Below, one piece after another: positions 7,619 through 16,167 of a stretch of DNA of 64,000 bases. The first letter of the stretch is position 1, and every line of letters begins with the position of its first letter. Source of the stretch: Pararhodobacter oceanensis. Its GTDB lineage: Bacteria > Pseudomonadota > Alphaproteobacteria > Rhodobacterales > Rhodobacteraceae. The notes beneath the pieces were generated by a model. That model saw only the letters and a program-made list of their open reading frames with translations. It was not told the origin of the DNA and searched no databases. The stretch is from positions 310,001 to 374,000 of the forward strand of contig NZ_QDKM01000002.1 in assembly GCF_003076755.1 (NCBI RefSeq), read 5' to 3'. The translations under genes were made by a program, and so were the position numbers.

Positions 7619-8227
7619 ATGGGCAAACCGTGGGCAGCGCCGGGGCAGGTGATCGGCCTGTTGGGGGGGTCGTTTGATCCGCCGCATCCGGGCCATGTGC
7701 ATCTGAGTCTCGAGGCGCTCAAACGGTTGCGGCTGGATCAATTGTGGTGGCTGGTCAGCCCCGGCAATCCGATCAAACCAAACCCGCCGGCGCCCTTGCC
7801 CGCGCGGATGGCGGCGGCGCGGGCGGTGATGCAGCACCCGAAGGTGCGGATCACCGATCTGGAGGCCGATCTCGGCACCACAGCCACGGTTGATACGCTG
7901 GCGGCGCTGCAGCGGGTCTATCCCAAGCTGCGGTTTATTTGGTTAATGGGGGCGGATAATCTGGCGCAATTGCATCTCTGGGACCGCTGGCCGGAGATCA
8001 TGCATCAGGTGCCGGTGGCGGTGTTCGCGCGGCCCGGACAGCGGTTGCCGGCGTTGACCTCGAAAGCGGCGCAGCGGTTTGCGCGGCAGCGGCTGCGGCG
8101 CGGGCGGGCGCCGGTATTGGGGCATTTGGCGCCGCCGGCCTGGCTCTATCTGGATATGCCGATGCGCGATGACAGCTCGACCGCGCTGCGGCAGCGTGAA
8201 AAGGGTCGCGCCATACGGGCGGAGTAG
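7619..8227 (+). CDS. nadD: Nicotinate-nucleotide adenylyltransferase
   Basis: A 202-residue nucleotidyltransferase that transfers AMP from ATP to nicotinate mononucleotide in NAD synthesis. The ATP-binding signature [15 protein letters not shown] (residues about 15-30), the [14 protein letters not shown] motif and the C-terminal DDSSTALR (usually ISSTxIR) are all present, and length is normal. The start at 7619 follows GGGGGAAC. It lies 63 bases after the MttB-like gene but is a housekeeping gene, probably with its own promoter; dacB follows, an order I recall from other Rhodobacteraceae. Confidence 0.95.
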   Translation: MGKPWAAPGQVIGLLGGSFDPPHPGHVHLSLEALKRLRLDQLWWLVSPGNPIKPNPPAPLPARMAAARAVMQHPKVRITDLEADLGTTATVDTLAALQRVYPKLRFIWLMGADNLAQLHLWDRWPEIMHQVPVAVFARPGQRLPALTSKAAQRFARQRLRRGRAPVLGHLAPPAWLYLDMPMRDDSSTALRQREKGRAIRAE

Positions 8228-8395
8228 CTGCCCTCGCAATGCCCGATTGATGCCCCGAATTAACCCGTTTACAATTGTATTAATTTTGCCAACGAAGTTT
8301 GGCTGCGGGTCTGCGGTTTCGGCGCAGAACATCCCGGTTTTGCACTGACGTTATTTTGAGATGCCGAGTATTTGGGTTGACGTTAAGGTATTGAA

Positions 8396-9925
8396 ATGTC
8401 CACGGATCACTCCGTTTTGAATCGTCGAAACCTCTTGGCTGGACTGGCCGCCTCGGTGGCGCTGCCGGCCTTTGCGCGGGCGCCCGCGCGCTCGCCTTTC
8501 CCGCATGCGAATCCGCGTTTGGTGGCGGCTCCGGTGGATATTTCGGCGCTGCCGATTCGCCGCCCCGCGGGGGGATTATCCGAATTTCTGGCGCGCGCGA
8601 ACCTGTCCGGCGAGACCGGCGTCGTCGCCTTGGACGCGGAAACCGGCGAGGTGATCGAAGAGCATCGCGGCAATCTGTTATTGCCCCCCGCCAGCACCGC
8701 CAAAGCGGTGACGGCGATGTATGCGGTGCAGGCGCTGGGGCTGGAATATCGCTTTGTCACGCGGGTGTTGATCGGCCGCGGACAGATCGAAGACGGCACT
8801 TTGCGCGGCGATCTGGTGCTCAAGGGCGGCGGCGATCCGGTGTTGCAGACCGCCGATCTGGCGGCGCTGGCCGATGCGCTGATCGCGCAGGGATTGCGCC
8901 GTGTCGAGGGGCGGTTTCTGGTCGACGGCACCGCCTTGCCGACGATCACCCATATCGACCGCACGCAGCCGGTGGAGGCGGGGTATAATCCCTCGCTGTC
9001 GGGGATTAACCTTAATTTCAACCGCGTGCATTTCGGCTGGGACGTGCAGGGCGGGCGGGCCTCGGTGATGATGGACGCGCGTTCGAATCGCGAGGTGCCC
9101 GAGGTTTCGGTGATCGATATGCAGGCGGTGTCGCGCAATCTGCCGGTCTATACCCATGATTTCAGCGGCGCGCGCGAGCGTTGGACGGTGGCCGGATCGG
9201 CGCTGCGCCGCGCGGGATCGCGCTGGCTGCCGGTGCGCCGCCCGCAGGCCTATGCCGGTGACGTGCTGCGGGTTTTGCTGCAGGCGCGCGGCTGCCGTCT
9301 GCCCGAGGCCGAGGTGACCCGCAGCGCGCAGGGCGGGGCGGTGATTGCCGAGCATCGCTCGCCGCCGTTAACCACGATCCTGCGCGGGATGCTGCGCTAT
9401 TCCACCAATCTGACCGCCGAATGCGTCGGGCTTGCGGCATCAACCAGCGGCGGGCAGCAGCTGCGGGCGCTGGCGCCCTCGGCGCGGATGATGAACCAAT
9501 GGGCGGCGCGGGCGCATGGCGCGCGCGGGGTGGATTTTCTGGACCATTCGGGGCTGGGCGCAGGCTCGCGGATTTCAACGCAGGCGATGGCGCAATTCAT
9601 GCTGAGCGCGCGCCGCGAGGGCATCCTGCCGGATTTGCTGCGCGAGCATCCGATGCGCGATGCGCAGGGCCAGCAGATCCGCAACCATCCGGTCGAGGTG
9701 CTGGCCAAGACCGGCACGATTAACTTTGTTTCGGCCCTCACCGGCTATGCGCAGCCGCGCGGCGGACGGCCGATCGTGTTTTCGATCATCAGCGCCGATC
9801 TGTCGCGGCGGCGGGCACCGGGGGAGACCTCGCTTGAGCAGCCCGCGGGCACCCGCGCTTGGACCCGTCGGGCGCGGGTGTTGCAGCAGGATCTGATCGA
9901 GCGCTGGACCCAGTTGCAGGGCTGA
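8396..9925 (+). CDS. dacB: D-alanyl-D-alanine carboxypeptidase/endopeptidase (PBP4 type)
   Basis: A 509-residue penicillin-binding protein of the S13 family that cleaves the terminal D-Ala or D,D-crosslinks of peptidoglycan in the periplasm. The three active-site motifs are visible: SxxK in PASTAKAVTA (Ser about residue 102), SxN in YSTNLTAE and KTG in LAKTGTINF. The N-terminus NRRNLLAGLAASVALPAFA is a twin-arginine signal peptide, so it is probably exported folded by Tat. The tatABC genes are not in this window. The start at 8396 is the Met before this signal. Confidence 0.95.
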   Translation: MSTDHSVLNRRNLLAGLAASVALPAFARAPARSPFPHANPRLVAAPVDISALPIRRPAGGLSEFLARANLSGETGVVALDAETGEVIEEHRGNLLLPPASTAKAVTAMYAVQALGLEYRFVTRVLIGRGQIEDGTLRGDLVLKGGGDPVLQTADLAALADALIAQGLRRVEGRFLVDGTALPTITHIDRTQPVEAGYNPSLSGINLNFNRVHFGWDVQGGRASVMMDARSNREVPEVSVIDMQAVSRNLPVYTHDFSGARERWTVAGSALRRAGSRWLPVRRPQAYAGDVLRVLLQARGCRLPEAEVTRSAQGGAVIAEHRSPPLTTILRGMLRYSTNLTAECVGLAASTSGGQQLRALAPSARMMNQWAARAHGARGVDFLDHSGLGAGSRISTQAMAQFMLSARREGILPDLLREHPMRDAQGQQIRNHPVEVLAKTGTINFVSALTGYAQPRGGRPIVFSIISADLSRRRAPGETSLEQPAGTRAWTRRARVLQQDLIERWTQLQG

Positions 9926-10109
9926 ATCCTGTGGCGCCGCTGACGCAGGCAGGGGCCATGGGGCGGCTATTTCCGATTTCTGTTTGAACCGTGATCTGCT
10001 TGGCATATCATAGGGATATTGATGCGAAAGCGCGGCTTTTGCGGCGGTCTGGCGCCGTCGCGCGGCGGGGTTTTGTGCATCGACTGTGGTGAATTCGGGG
10101 GTGTGTGGC

Positions 10110-11564
10110 ATGCGGATCGGGGCAGGACTGGCAATCTTGGGGCTTGGGCTGGCCGGTCTCGGCTGGTGGGCGAAATCCGAATATGCGACGCATATCCAAG
10201 GGGTGATTGACCACGACGCGCAGGCCATCGCGGCGGGCTCGGTGCACGGTGTCGAGGTCGGCGTCGAGGGCCGCGATATCAGCGTCAGCGGGCTGGCAGA
10301 CGGGCGGCAGGAGCATGCGGCTTTGATCGCGGGGTTAACCGAGATTGACGGGCAGCGGGTGGTGATCGACCGGCTTGAGGTCTTGCCCTTGGCCGCGCCC
10401 TATACGCTCAATCTGCTTTGGATGAATGGCGAGTTAGAGGCCAATGGCACCGCGCCCAGCATCGCTGTGCGGGATGCGCTGGCAGAGGTTGGCGCCACGG
10501 ATTTGTCCCTCGCTGCGGGCGCGCCGGATGCGCATTGGGGCGATGCGGCGCAACTGGCGATTGGCGCGTTAAGGTTGTTGGAGGACGGCACTTTGGCGAT
10601 CAGCGAGCGACGGATGTCGCTGGCCGGGGTGGCGCGCACATTGGAAGACGGCGAGGCGGTGCGCGCGGCGCTGGATCAATTGCCTGAGGGATATCAAGTG
10701 GATATGGGGCTGCGCTATGTTGATGACGGGACCCCGCCGGCCTATGATCTGCACTATACGGCGGCGGGTGGCGCCTGGTTGGAGGGCAAGCTGCCGCGGG
10801 ATGTGACGCCGGATGATTTGGCGGCGGCGCTTGGGTTAACCATGATTGACGACAATTCGGACCGCGCGCTGACCGGCGAGGCGGAGGCGGTGCCCGCAGC
10901 GCTGGCGGGGCTGGCGCCCTGGATGGCGCAGGTGGAAACGCTGGATGTCTCGGTCTCGCCCGAGGGCACGGATCTGGCGCTCGGCTTTGGTGCGGGCGCG
11001 GATCTGGAATTGCTGCGCGCGGCATTGAGTGAGGCGCTGCCGGGCGTGGCGCTGACGGTGACGCTGGCGGAACCCGCGCGCGAGGGCGAAGAGAGCGAAG
11101 AGGGCGCGCAAAGGGTTAACGCGGCGAGCGGGGCGGCGGAGGAATTGCGCGGCGGCTATTGGTTGCCGGTGGCGGATTTCACGCCAGGTGCGGAGAGCTG
11201 CGAGGCCGAATCTACGGCGGTTTTGGAGGCGCAGCGGATCGGATTTGTCAGCGGCTCGGCGCGGCTGGATGCGCAGGCGCGCGGCGCGGTGAATGCGCTG
11301 GCCTCGGTGCTGGGCGCCTGTTTGCGGGCGACGGATTTGCAGGCCGAAATCGGCGGGCATACGGATAATACCGGCGAAGACACGGGCAATCTGGCGTTGA
11401 GCCTTGCGCGCGCCGAAGCGGTGCGTGCGGCGCTGATTGCGCGCGGTGTGGCCGCGCGGCGGTTGAGCGCCGAGGGCTACGGTGCGACGCAGCCGGTGGC
11501 GGATAACGACAGCAATGAAGGCCGCGCGGCCAACCGGCGCACGGCGGTGCGTTGGGTGCAATGA
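10110..11564 (+). CDS. OmpA-family protein with BON-like N-terminal region
   Basis: About 484 residues. A single N-terminal membrane segment (AGLAILGLGLAGLGWWAK) anchors it. A long periplasmic region has BON-like segments (VEVGVEGRDISVSGLADGRQ), and the C-terminal ~115 residues are an OmpA peptidoglycan-binding domain with IGGHTDNTGEDTGNLALSLA and the closing ANRRTAVRWVQ. It therefore tethers the inner membrane to peptidoglycan. I choose ATG 10110 over an in-frame GTG at 10086 because it is preceded by GGGGG at a suitable distance and starts directly before the hydrophobic segment. The next gene begins 19 bases downstream and is probably co-transcribed. Confidence 0.88.
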   Translation: MRIGAGLAILGLGLAGLGWWAKSEYATHIQGVIDHDAQAIAAGSVHGVEVGVEGRDISVSGLADGRQEHAALIAGLTEIDGQRVVIDRLEVLPLAAPYTLNLLWMNGELEANGTAPSIAVRDALAEVGATDLSLAAGAPDAHWGDAAQLAIGALRLLEDGTLAISERRMSLAGVARTLEDGEAVRAALDQLPEGYQVDMGLRYVDDGTPPAYDLHYTAAGGAWLEGKLPRDVTPDDLAAALGLTMIDDNSDRALTGEAEAVPAALAGLAPWMAQVETLDVSVSPEGTDLALGFGAGADLELLRAALSEALPGVALTVTLAEPAREGEESEEGAQRVNAASGAAEELRGGYWLPVADFTPGAESCEAESTAVLEAQRIGFVSGSARLDAQARGAVNALASVLGACLRATDLQAEIGGHTDNTGEDTGNLALSLARAEAVRAALIARGVAARRLSAEGYGATQPVADNDSNEGRAANRRTAVRWVQ

Positions 11565-11583
11565 GCGTTTAGGAGGGCGAGGC

Positions 11584-12228
11584 ATGTTCCAAGGTTGGGG
11601 CTTTTTATTGAGTGAAATCTGGGTGTTGATCGCGCTCGCGGGGTTATTAGGCCTGTTCGTCGGTTGGCTGGTTTGGGGCCGCCGTGAGGTGGTGGTCGGC
11701 AGCGATGACGCGGATACAACGGCCGAACGGCTGCGCGGCGAGTTGACCGCCTGTCAGGCGCAGGCGCGGCAAACCGCCGATAAATTGGCGCGGGTGGAGC
11801 GCGAGTTGACCGAGGCGCGGGAGGCGGCTGAGCGCTCGGGCCCGGCGATCATCACCCCGCCGCCGGCGCCTGTGGCGCAGACCGAAGGAGCGGAGACCGA
11901 AGTGGCGGAGCCGGAGGTTGCTGCGGGCGTCGCGGAAGCGGTGATTGCGTCGCCGGAGCCGGATGCGGAACCGGAAGCGGTGGGCTCGAAACCCCTGACG
12001 CTGGAGGCGCCGCGGGCGGAAGGGGCGGATGATCTCAAGCGGATCAAAGGCGTCGGGCCGAAGCTGGAGGGATTGCTGAACCGGCTGGGGTTCTGGCATT
12101 TCGACCAGATCGCCACTTGGACCGATACCGAAATTGCCTGGGTCGATGAAAATCTGGCGAGTTTCAAAGGCCGTGTGACGCGCGATGATTGGGTGACGCA
12201 GGCGAAGGCGCTGCGCGACGGGGGGTAA
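11584..12228 (+). CDS. Membrane-anchored protein with C-terminal helix-hairpin-helix domain
   Basis: A 214-residue protein with an N-terminal transmembrane helix (about residues 12-31). A coiled-coil segment (AERLRGELTACQAQARQTAD) and a Glu/Ala/Pro-rich linker follow. The last ~65 residues carry DDLKRIKGVGPKLEGLLNRL and FDQIATWTDTEIAWVDENL. The end closely resembles the helix-hairpin-helix extension found at the C-terminus of Rhodobacterales NuoE and of some ribosomal-protein fusions. The start at 11584 has a strong ribosome-binding site (TAGGAGGGCGAGGC). It probably shares an operon with the OmpA-like gene. Function unknown; DNA or protein binding near the membrane is possible. Confidence 0.8.
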   Translation: MFQGWGFLLSEIWVLIALAGLLGLFVGWLVWGRREVVVGSDDADTTAERLRGELTACQAQARQTADKLARVERELTEAREAAERSGPAIITPPPAPVAQTEGAETEVAEPEVAAGVAEAVIASPEPDAEPEAVGSKPLTLEAPRAEGADDLKRIKGVGPKLEGLLNRLGFWHFDQIATWTDTEIAWVDENLASFKGRVTRDDWVTQAKALRDGG

Positions 12229-12319
12229 GCCCAGCGAGATCGGTATGGTTAACGCCGCCCAATCGGCCAGGTTAACCGGTTAACGACGCTCGGGCGCTCA
12301 TAAGACATATGCTCACGCG

Positions 12320-12742
12320 TTAGGCGTGCATGAACCGCGCCCGCGCGCCGCGTTCGATAGCGGCGGCATGCAGGCGGTCGATGTTCAACTCGTGGCGGAT
12401 TTCCTCAAGCAGGCGCAATTCGCTCTGCATCAGTTTCCCGTCCGAGGCGGCGACGTCGCAGGCCAGCGCATAAGCAGTCTCGTTCAGCCGTGGCGGCAGT
12501 GCCTCGCGCAACAGGCCAAAGATCGCATCAAGCCCGTCCTCGACCTCAAGCAGATCAAACACCGTCTGCGAGATCACCTTGATCCGGTCGGTATCAAACC
12601 CCGCGAACACCGGCAGTTGGTTCACCACCTGTTCGATCGCCAGCAGCTCGGCGGTGCGGATCGACGAATCAGCCGCCGAGACGGTGATCATCAACGCAAC
12701 AAGGCTGTCTTGCGGCGTCATGGAGGGCGGAACCTGTTGCAT
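12320..12742 (-). CDS. TerB-like tellurite-resistance-family protein
   Basis: A 140-residue all-helical protein. Two pseudo-repeats, LVALMITVSAADSSIRTAEL and ACDVAASDGKLMQSELRLLE, carry the acidic (S/A)DG..xxEL signature of TerB domains. These are small cytoplasmic metal-binding-type domains with poorly defined roles in most bacteria. I start it at Met 12742 (MQQVPPSM) because AGGAA lies nine bases upstream. The much longer open frame that continues to 13690 is antisense to lysK and is not coding. It is divergent from lysK with about 117 bases between the starts. Confidence 0.8.
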   Translation of the reverse strand: MQQVPPSMTPQDSLVALMITVSAADSSIRTAELLAIEQVVNQLPVFAGFDTDRIKVISQTVFDLLEVEDGLDAIFGLLREALPPRLNETAYALACDVAASDGKLMQSELRLLEEIRHELNIDRLHAAAIERGARARFMHA

Positions 12743-12859
12743 CGGGGCATTCCTGTGCTTGTTGCAGGTGCAGAATATTGACTGCGCGCGGGTCCGGCAA
12801 TAGGTAGCCGGATGATACCGCCGCGGCATGCGTGCCGCTTTAGCATGAAAGAGCAAGAC

Positions 12860-14440
12860 ATGACTTCTGTGCGTGATGACGCGATGACCTCCAAGGCCTG
12901 GCCCTTTGAAGAGGCGCGGCGGCTGCTCAAACGCTATGCAAAGGCGCCGCCCGAGAAGGGGCATGTGCTGTTCGAGACCGGTTACGGGCCCTCGGGGCTG
13001 CCGCATATCGGCACTTTTGGCGAAGTCGCGCGGACCTCGATGATCCGCCGTGCATTCGAGGAAATCAGCGATATCCCGACGCGACTGGTGTGTTTTTCCG
13101 ACGATATGGACGGGATGCGCAAGGTGCCGGACAATGTGCCGAACCGCGAGATGCTGCTGGAAAACCTGCAGCGGCCGCTGACCTCGGTGCCCGATCCCTT
13201 TGGCGAATACGAGAGTTTTGGCCATTATAACAACGCGATGCTGCGCCGGTTCCTCGATACCTTCGGGTTTGAATACGAGTTTATCAGCGCGACGGATTAC
13301 TATAAATCCGGCGCGTTTGACCCGATCCTGTTGCGCGCCGCCGAGCGCTATGACGAGATCATGAAAGTGATGCTGAAAAGCCTGCGCGAAGAGCGCCAGC
13401 AGAGCTATTCGTGTTTCCTGCCGATCCATCCCGAGACCGGCCGCGTGCTCTATGTGCCGATGAAAGAGGTGAATGCCAAAGACGGCACGATCACCTTTGA
13501 CGATGAGGACGGGCGCGAATGGACTCTGCCGGTGACCGGCGGACAGGTGAAGCTGCAGTGGAAGCCCGATTTCGGCGCGCGCTGGGCGGCGCTGGACGTC
13601 GATTTCGAAATGTATGGTAAAGATCACAGCACCAACACGCCGATTTACGACGGGATTTGCGAGATTCTGGGCGGCAAGAAGCCCGAGCATTTCACCTATG
13701 AGCTGTTCTTGGATGAAAACGGCGAGAAAATCTCGAAGTCCAAGGGCAACGGGCTGACGATTGACGAATGGCTGACCTATGCCTCGCCCGAGAGCCTGTC
13801 ATATTTCATGTTCCAAAAGCCGAAAACCGCCAAGCGGATGTATTTTGACGTGATCCCGAAGGCGGTCGATGAATACCACCAGCAGCTGCGCGCCTATCCC
13901 GGGCAGACGCAGGCGCAGCAATTGGCCAATCCGGTCTGGCATATCCACGGTGGCAACCCGCCGGAGTCGAAGATGGTGGTGCCTTTCTCGATGTTGCTTA
14001 ATCTGGCCTCGGTGGCCGGGGCGACGGATAAGGACGGGCTCTGGGGCTTTATCCAGCGGTATGCGCCCGAAGCGACGCCCGAGACGCATCCCGACCTTGA
14101 TCAAGCGGCGGAATTCGCGGTGCGCTATTTCCGCGATTTCGTGGCGCCCAAACGGGTGTTCCGCTTGCCCGACGACCGCGAGCGCGCGGCGATGGAGGAC
14201 CTGCTGGCGCGGTTGAAAGCCTGGGAGGGCGGGCTGGATGCCGAGGCGCTGCAATCCGAGGTCTTTGCGGTCGGCAAGGCGCATGGATTCGAGCCGCTGC
14301 GCGCTTGGTTCAAGGCGCTTTATGAGGTGCTTTTGGGCGCGTCCGAGGGGCCGCGGTTTGGCGGGTTCATCGCGCTTTACGGATTGCAAGAGAGCATCAG
14401 CCTGATCGAAAAAGCGCTGAACGGCGAATTGATCGTCTAG
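12860..14440 (+). CDS. lysK: Lysyl-tRNA synthetase, class I
   Basis: A 526-residue class I LysRS, the archaeal-type enzyme that alphaproteobacteria use instead of the class II LysS. It charges tRNA-Lys with lysine using ATP. The HIGH-type motif is in [12 protein letters not shown] (about residue 48) and the KMSKS loop is KISKSKGNG (about 290). The C-terminal helical anticodon-binding region is complete. I choose Met 12860 ([20 protein letters not shown]) because homologues begin at this point and a purine-rich stretch (GAAAGAGCAAGAC) precedes it; in-frame Mets at 12812 and 12845 are less likely. Confidence 0.95.
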   Translation: MTSVRDDAMTSKAWPFEEARRLLKRYAKAPPEKGHVLFETGYGPSGLPHIGTFGEVARTSMIRRAFEEISDIPTRLVCFSDDMDGMRKVPDNVPNREMLLENLQRPLTSVPDPFGEYESFGHYNNAMLRRFLDTFGFEYEFISATDYYKSGAFDPILLRAAERYDEIMKVMLKSLREERQQSYSCFLPIHPETGRVLYVPMKEVNAKDGTITFDDEDGREWTLPVTGGQVKLQWKPDFGARWAALDVDFEMYGKDHSTNTPIYDGICEILGGKKPEHFTYELFLDENGEKISKSKGNGLTIDEWLTYASPESLSYFMFQKPKTAKRMYFDVIPKAVDEYHQQLRAYPGQTQAQQLANPVWHIHGGNPPESKMVVPFSMLLNLASVAGATDKDGLWGFIQRYAPEATPETHPDLDQAAEFAVRYFRDFVAPKRVFRLPDDRERAAMEDLLARLKAWEGGLDAEALQSEVFAVGKAHGFEPLRAWFKALYEVLLGASEGPRFGGFIALYGLQESISLIEKALNGELIV

Positions 14441-14496
14441 TCATGCATCTTAAAGTCATGTTTACTTAGCTATCGAAGTGGTAGTGTGAGTGAACA

Positions 14497-15234
14497 ATGA
14501 CGAAACCGACAGGTTATGAGCCGCTGCATGTGCTCAAGCCCGTAGACCGCGATATTTGGATCGTTGATGGTCCGAGTGTCAAATTCTACGGGCTGCCGTT
14601 TCCCACCCGTATGGTGGTGGTGCGACTGGCAGGCGGCGGATTATGGCTGCATTCTCCGGTGCAGCCAGACGCCAAGATACTCTATGCATTGGCAGAATTA
14701 GGGGCAATTCAACATTTGATCGCGCCGAACTGGCTGCATTTTACCTATCTGACTGCGTGGAAACATCTGTTTCCGAAGGCGCAGACATGGGTGGCACCGG
14801 GGGTGGTGTCGCGGGCGGGCAAAAAGGATCAGCCGCTGCATGTGGATCATCATTTAAAATCCGAAGCGCCGCCGGATTGGGCCGATGAGATTGACCAGAT
14901 GATCTTTGCTGGCAGCCGCGTGCACCGTGAGGCGGTGTTTTTCCACCGCGCCAGTCGGACGCTGATATTAACCGATTTAATCGAGAATTTCGAATCCGGA
15001 AAGATGCCCGCATGGTCGGCGCCGCTACTGAAATGCGCCGGTGTCAAAGACCCTGACGGCAAGGCGCCGATTGATCTGCGCTGGACCTTTCGCAAGAACC
15101 GCGCGCAGGCACGGGCCTCGGCCGAGGCGCTTTTGGCCTGGCATCCCGAGCGGGTGATCATGGCGCATGGGCGCTGGTATGAGCAGGGTGGCGAGGCCGA
15201 GTTGCGGCGCGCGTTTCGCTGGGCTTTGGGGTGA
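14497..15234 (+). CDS. DUF4336 domain-containing protein
   Basis: A 245-residue soluble protein of the DUF4336 family, recognised by [20 protein letters not shown] near the N-terminus, the [20 protein letters not shown] segment and the final [20 protein letters not shown]. The fold resembles metallo-beta-lactamases, with an N-terminal HSPV strand and a late MAHG loop, but the canonical HxHxDH metal motif is not obvious. Function unknown. It begins 57 bases after the lysK stop and is followed closely by a convergent gene. Confidence 0.85.
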   Translation: MTKPTGYEPLHVLKPVDRDIWIVDGPSVKFYGLPFPTRMVVVRLAGGGLWLHSPVQPDAKILYALAELGAIQHLIAPNWLHFTYLTAWKHLFPKAQTWVAPGVVSRAGKKDQPLHVDHHLKSEAPPDWADEIDQMIFAGSRVHREAVFFHRASRTLILTDLIENFESGKMPAWSAPLLKCAGVKDPDGKAPIDLRWTFRKNRAQARASAEALLAWHPERVIMAHGRWYEQGGEAELRRAFRWALG

Positions 15235-15274
15235 GCGCGTTAACCTTCGGGGTGCCGCGTTAACCATTGCGCGG

Positions 15275-15991
15275 TTACCCGTGATCGCTAGGTGACGGCG
15301 CAAGGCCGAGCACCGGCTCGCGCAATTCGCGGATCAATTTGCGGCGAAAGGCCTCGGCGAAGTCTTCATGGGTCGGGGTGAACTCCAAAAACGCGCCCGG
15401 CCCATGCAGGACATTGCGCCGGAACCAATCCTCGATACGGTGTTCATGCACGCCGATGGCCAGCCCGTTAACCACGATATCGCCGAAATCCGTGGTGTCA
15501 TAAATCCGCCGCGGCTCGGGCCCGTCATTGATCTGCCCGTCACCGGCCAGATCAATCGTCTGCCATGTGCAGGCGGGGCCATGGGCGATCAACCGGCGCG
15601 CATAGGTCAGCGCGCTGCCCACCGCGGTTAACCCCCGATCACGGCGGCTGTGGGTGAGGATTTGCTGCGCCAATAGGTCGATATCGGCGGCGCTATTGAG
15701 CAGGGTCCAATCGGCGACCAGCTGCTGTTCGACCTGTCCGGCCCATTCAAACACCGCCATCGCCACCGGCTGCGAGGGTTCGAGGATCAGCCCGCGCACT
15801 TCCGGGTCAAAAAGCGCCGCGACGATGCCATCGACCTGCAGGCGGTAGTCGATGTCATTGACCGAGCGCGAGACGTCAAAGCCGAGCACCAGCGCGAGGC
15901 GGCAAGCGCGCGCGGGGTTGGCGATGAGCAGCGCGGTCAGCGCGAAGATGGTTAACAGGGGCGCAAAGCGGGGGCGTGTGGGGCGTCTCAT
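15275..15991 (-). CDS. Secreted DUF1194 protein (von Willebrand factor A-like)
   Basis: A 238-residue exported protein. The first 29 residues (MRRPTRPRF then a hydrophobic run ending NPARA) form a Sec signal peptide, and the mature part starts CRLALVLGFDVSRSV. DVSRS is a MIDAS-like DxSxS metal site of VWA domains, and VNGLAIGV and DLAGDGQIN are typical of DUF1194. VWA domains mediate metal-dependent protein binding, here presumably in the periplasm. I start at 15991 because the signal peptide begins there; the upstream extension to 16075 would bury it. It is divergent from the pectate-lyase-fold gene. The role is not known. Confidence 0.85.
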   Translation of the reverse strand: MRRPTRPRFAPLLTIFALTALLIANPARACRLALVLGFDVSRSVNDIDYRLQVDGIVAALFDPEVRGLILEPSQPVAMAVFEWAGQVEQQLVADWTLLNSAADIDLLAQQILTHSRRDRGLTAVGSALTYARRLIAHGPACTWQTIDLAGDGQINDGPEPRRIYDTTDFGDIVVNGLAIGVHEHRIEDWFRRNVLHGPGAFLEFTPTHEDFAEAFRRKLIRELREPVLGLAPSPSDHG

Positions 15992-16167
15992 ACCGTCACT
16001 GTGGCACAAGATTTCGCCTGAGTCGCGCGCTCTGTGATTGGTCCCCTTGCGCAGGGCAACGCGCGCCGCGCTCAACGCCCGTTAAGCCGCGTTTGTTACC
16101 CCATGGCTCAAGGCGAGCGGTGCTGCGGTCCGCGCCTTTAACCACGTTTGCAAGACAGGGGTCTGGG

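Noticed and set aside
12743-13690. Long upstream continuation of the TerB-like frame
   Set aside because: Lies antisense to lysK; composition is a shadow, and a good start with ribosome-binding site exists at 12742.
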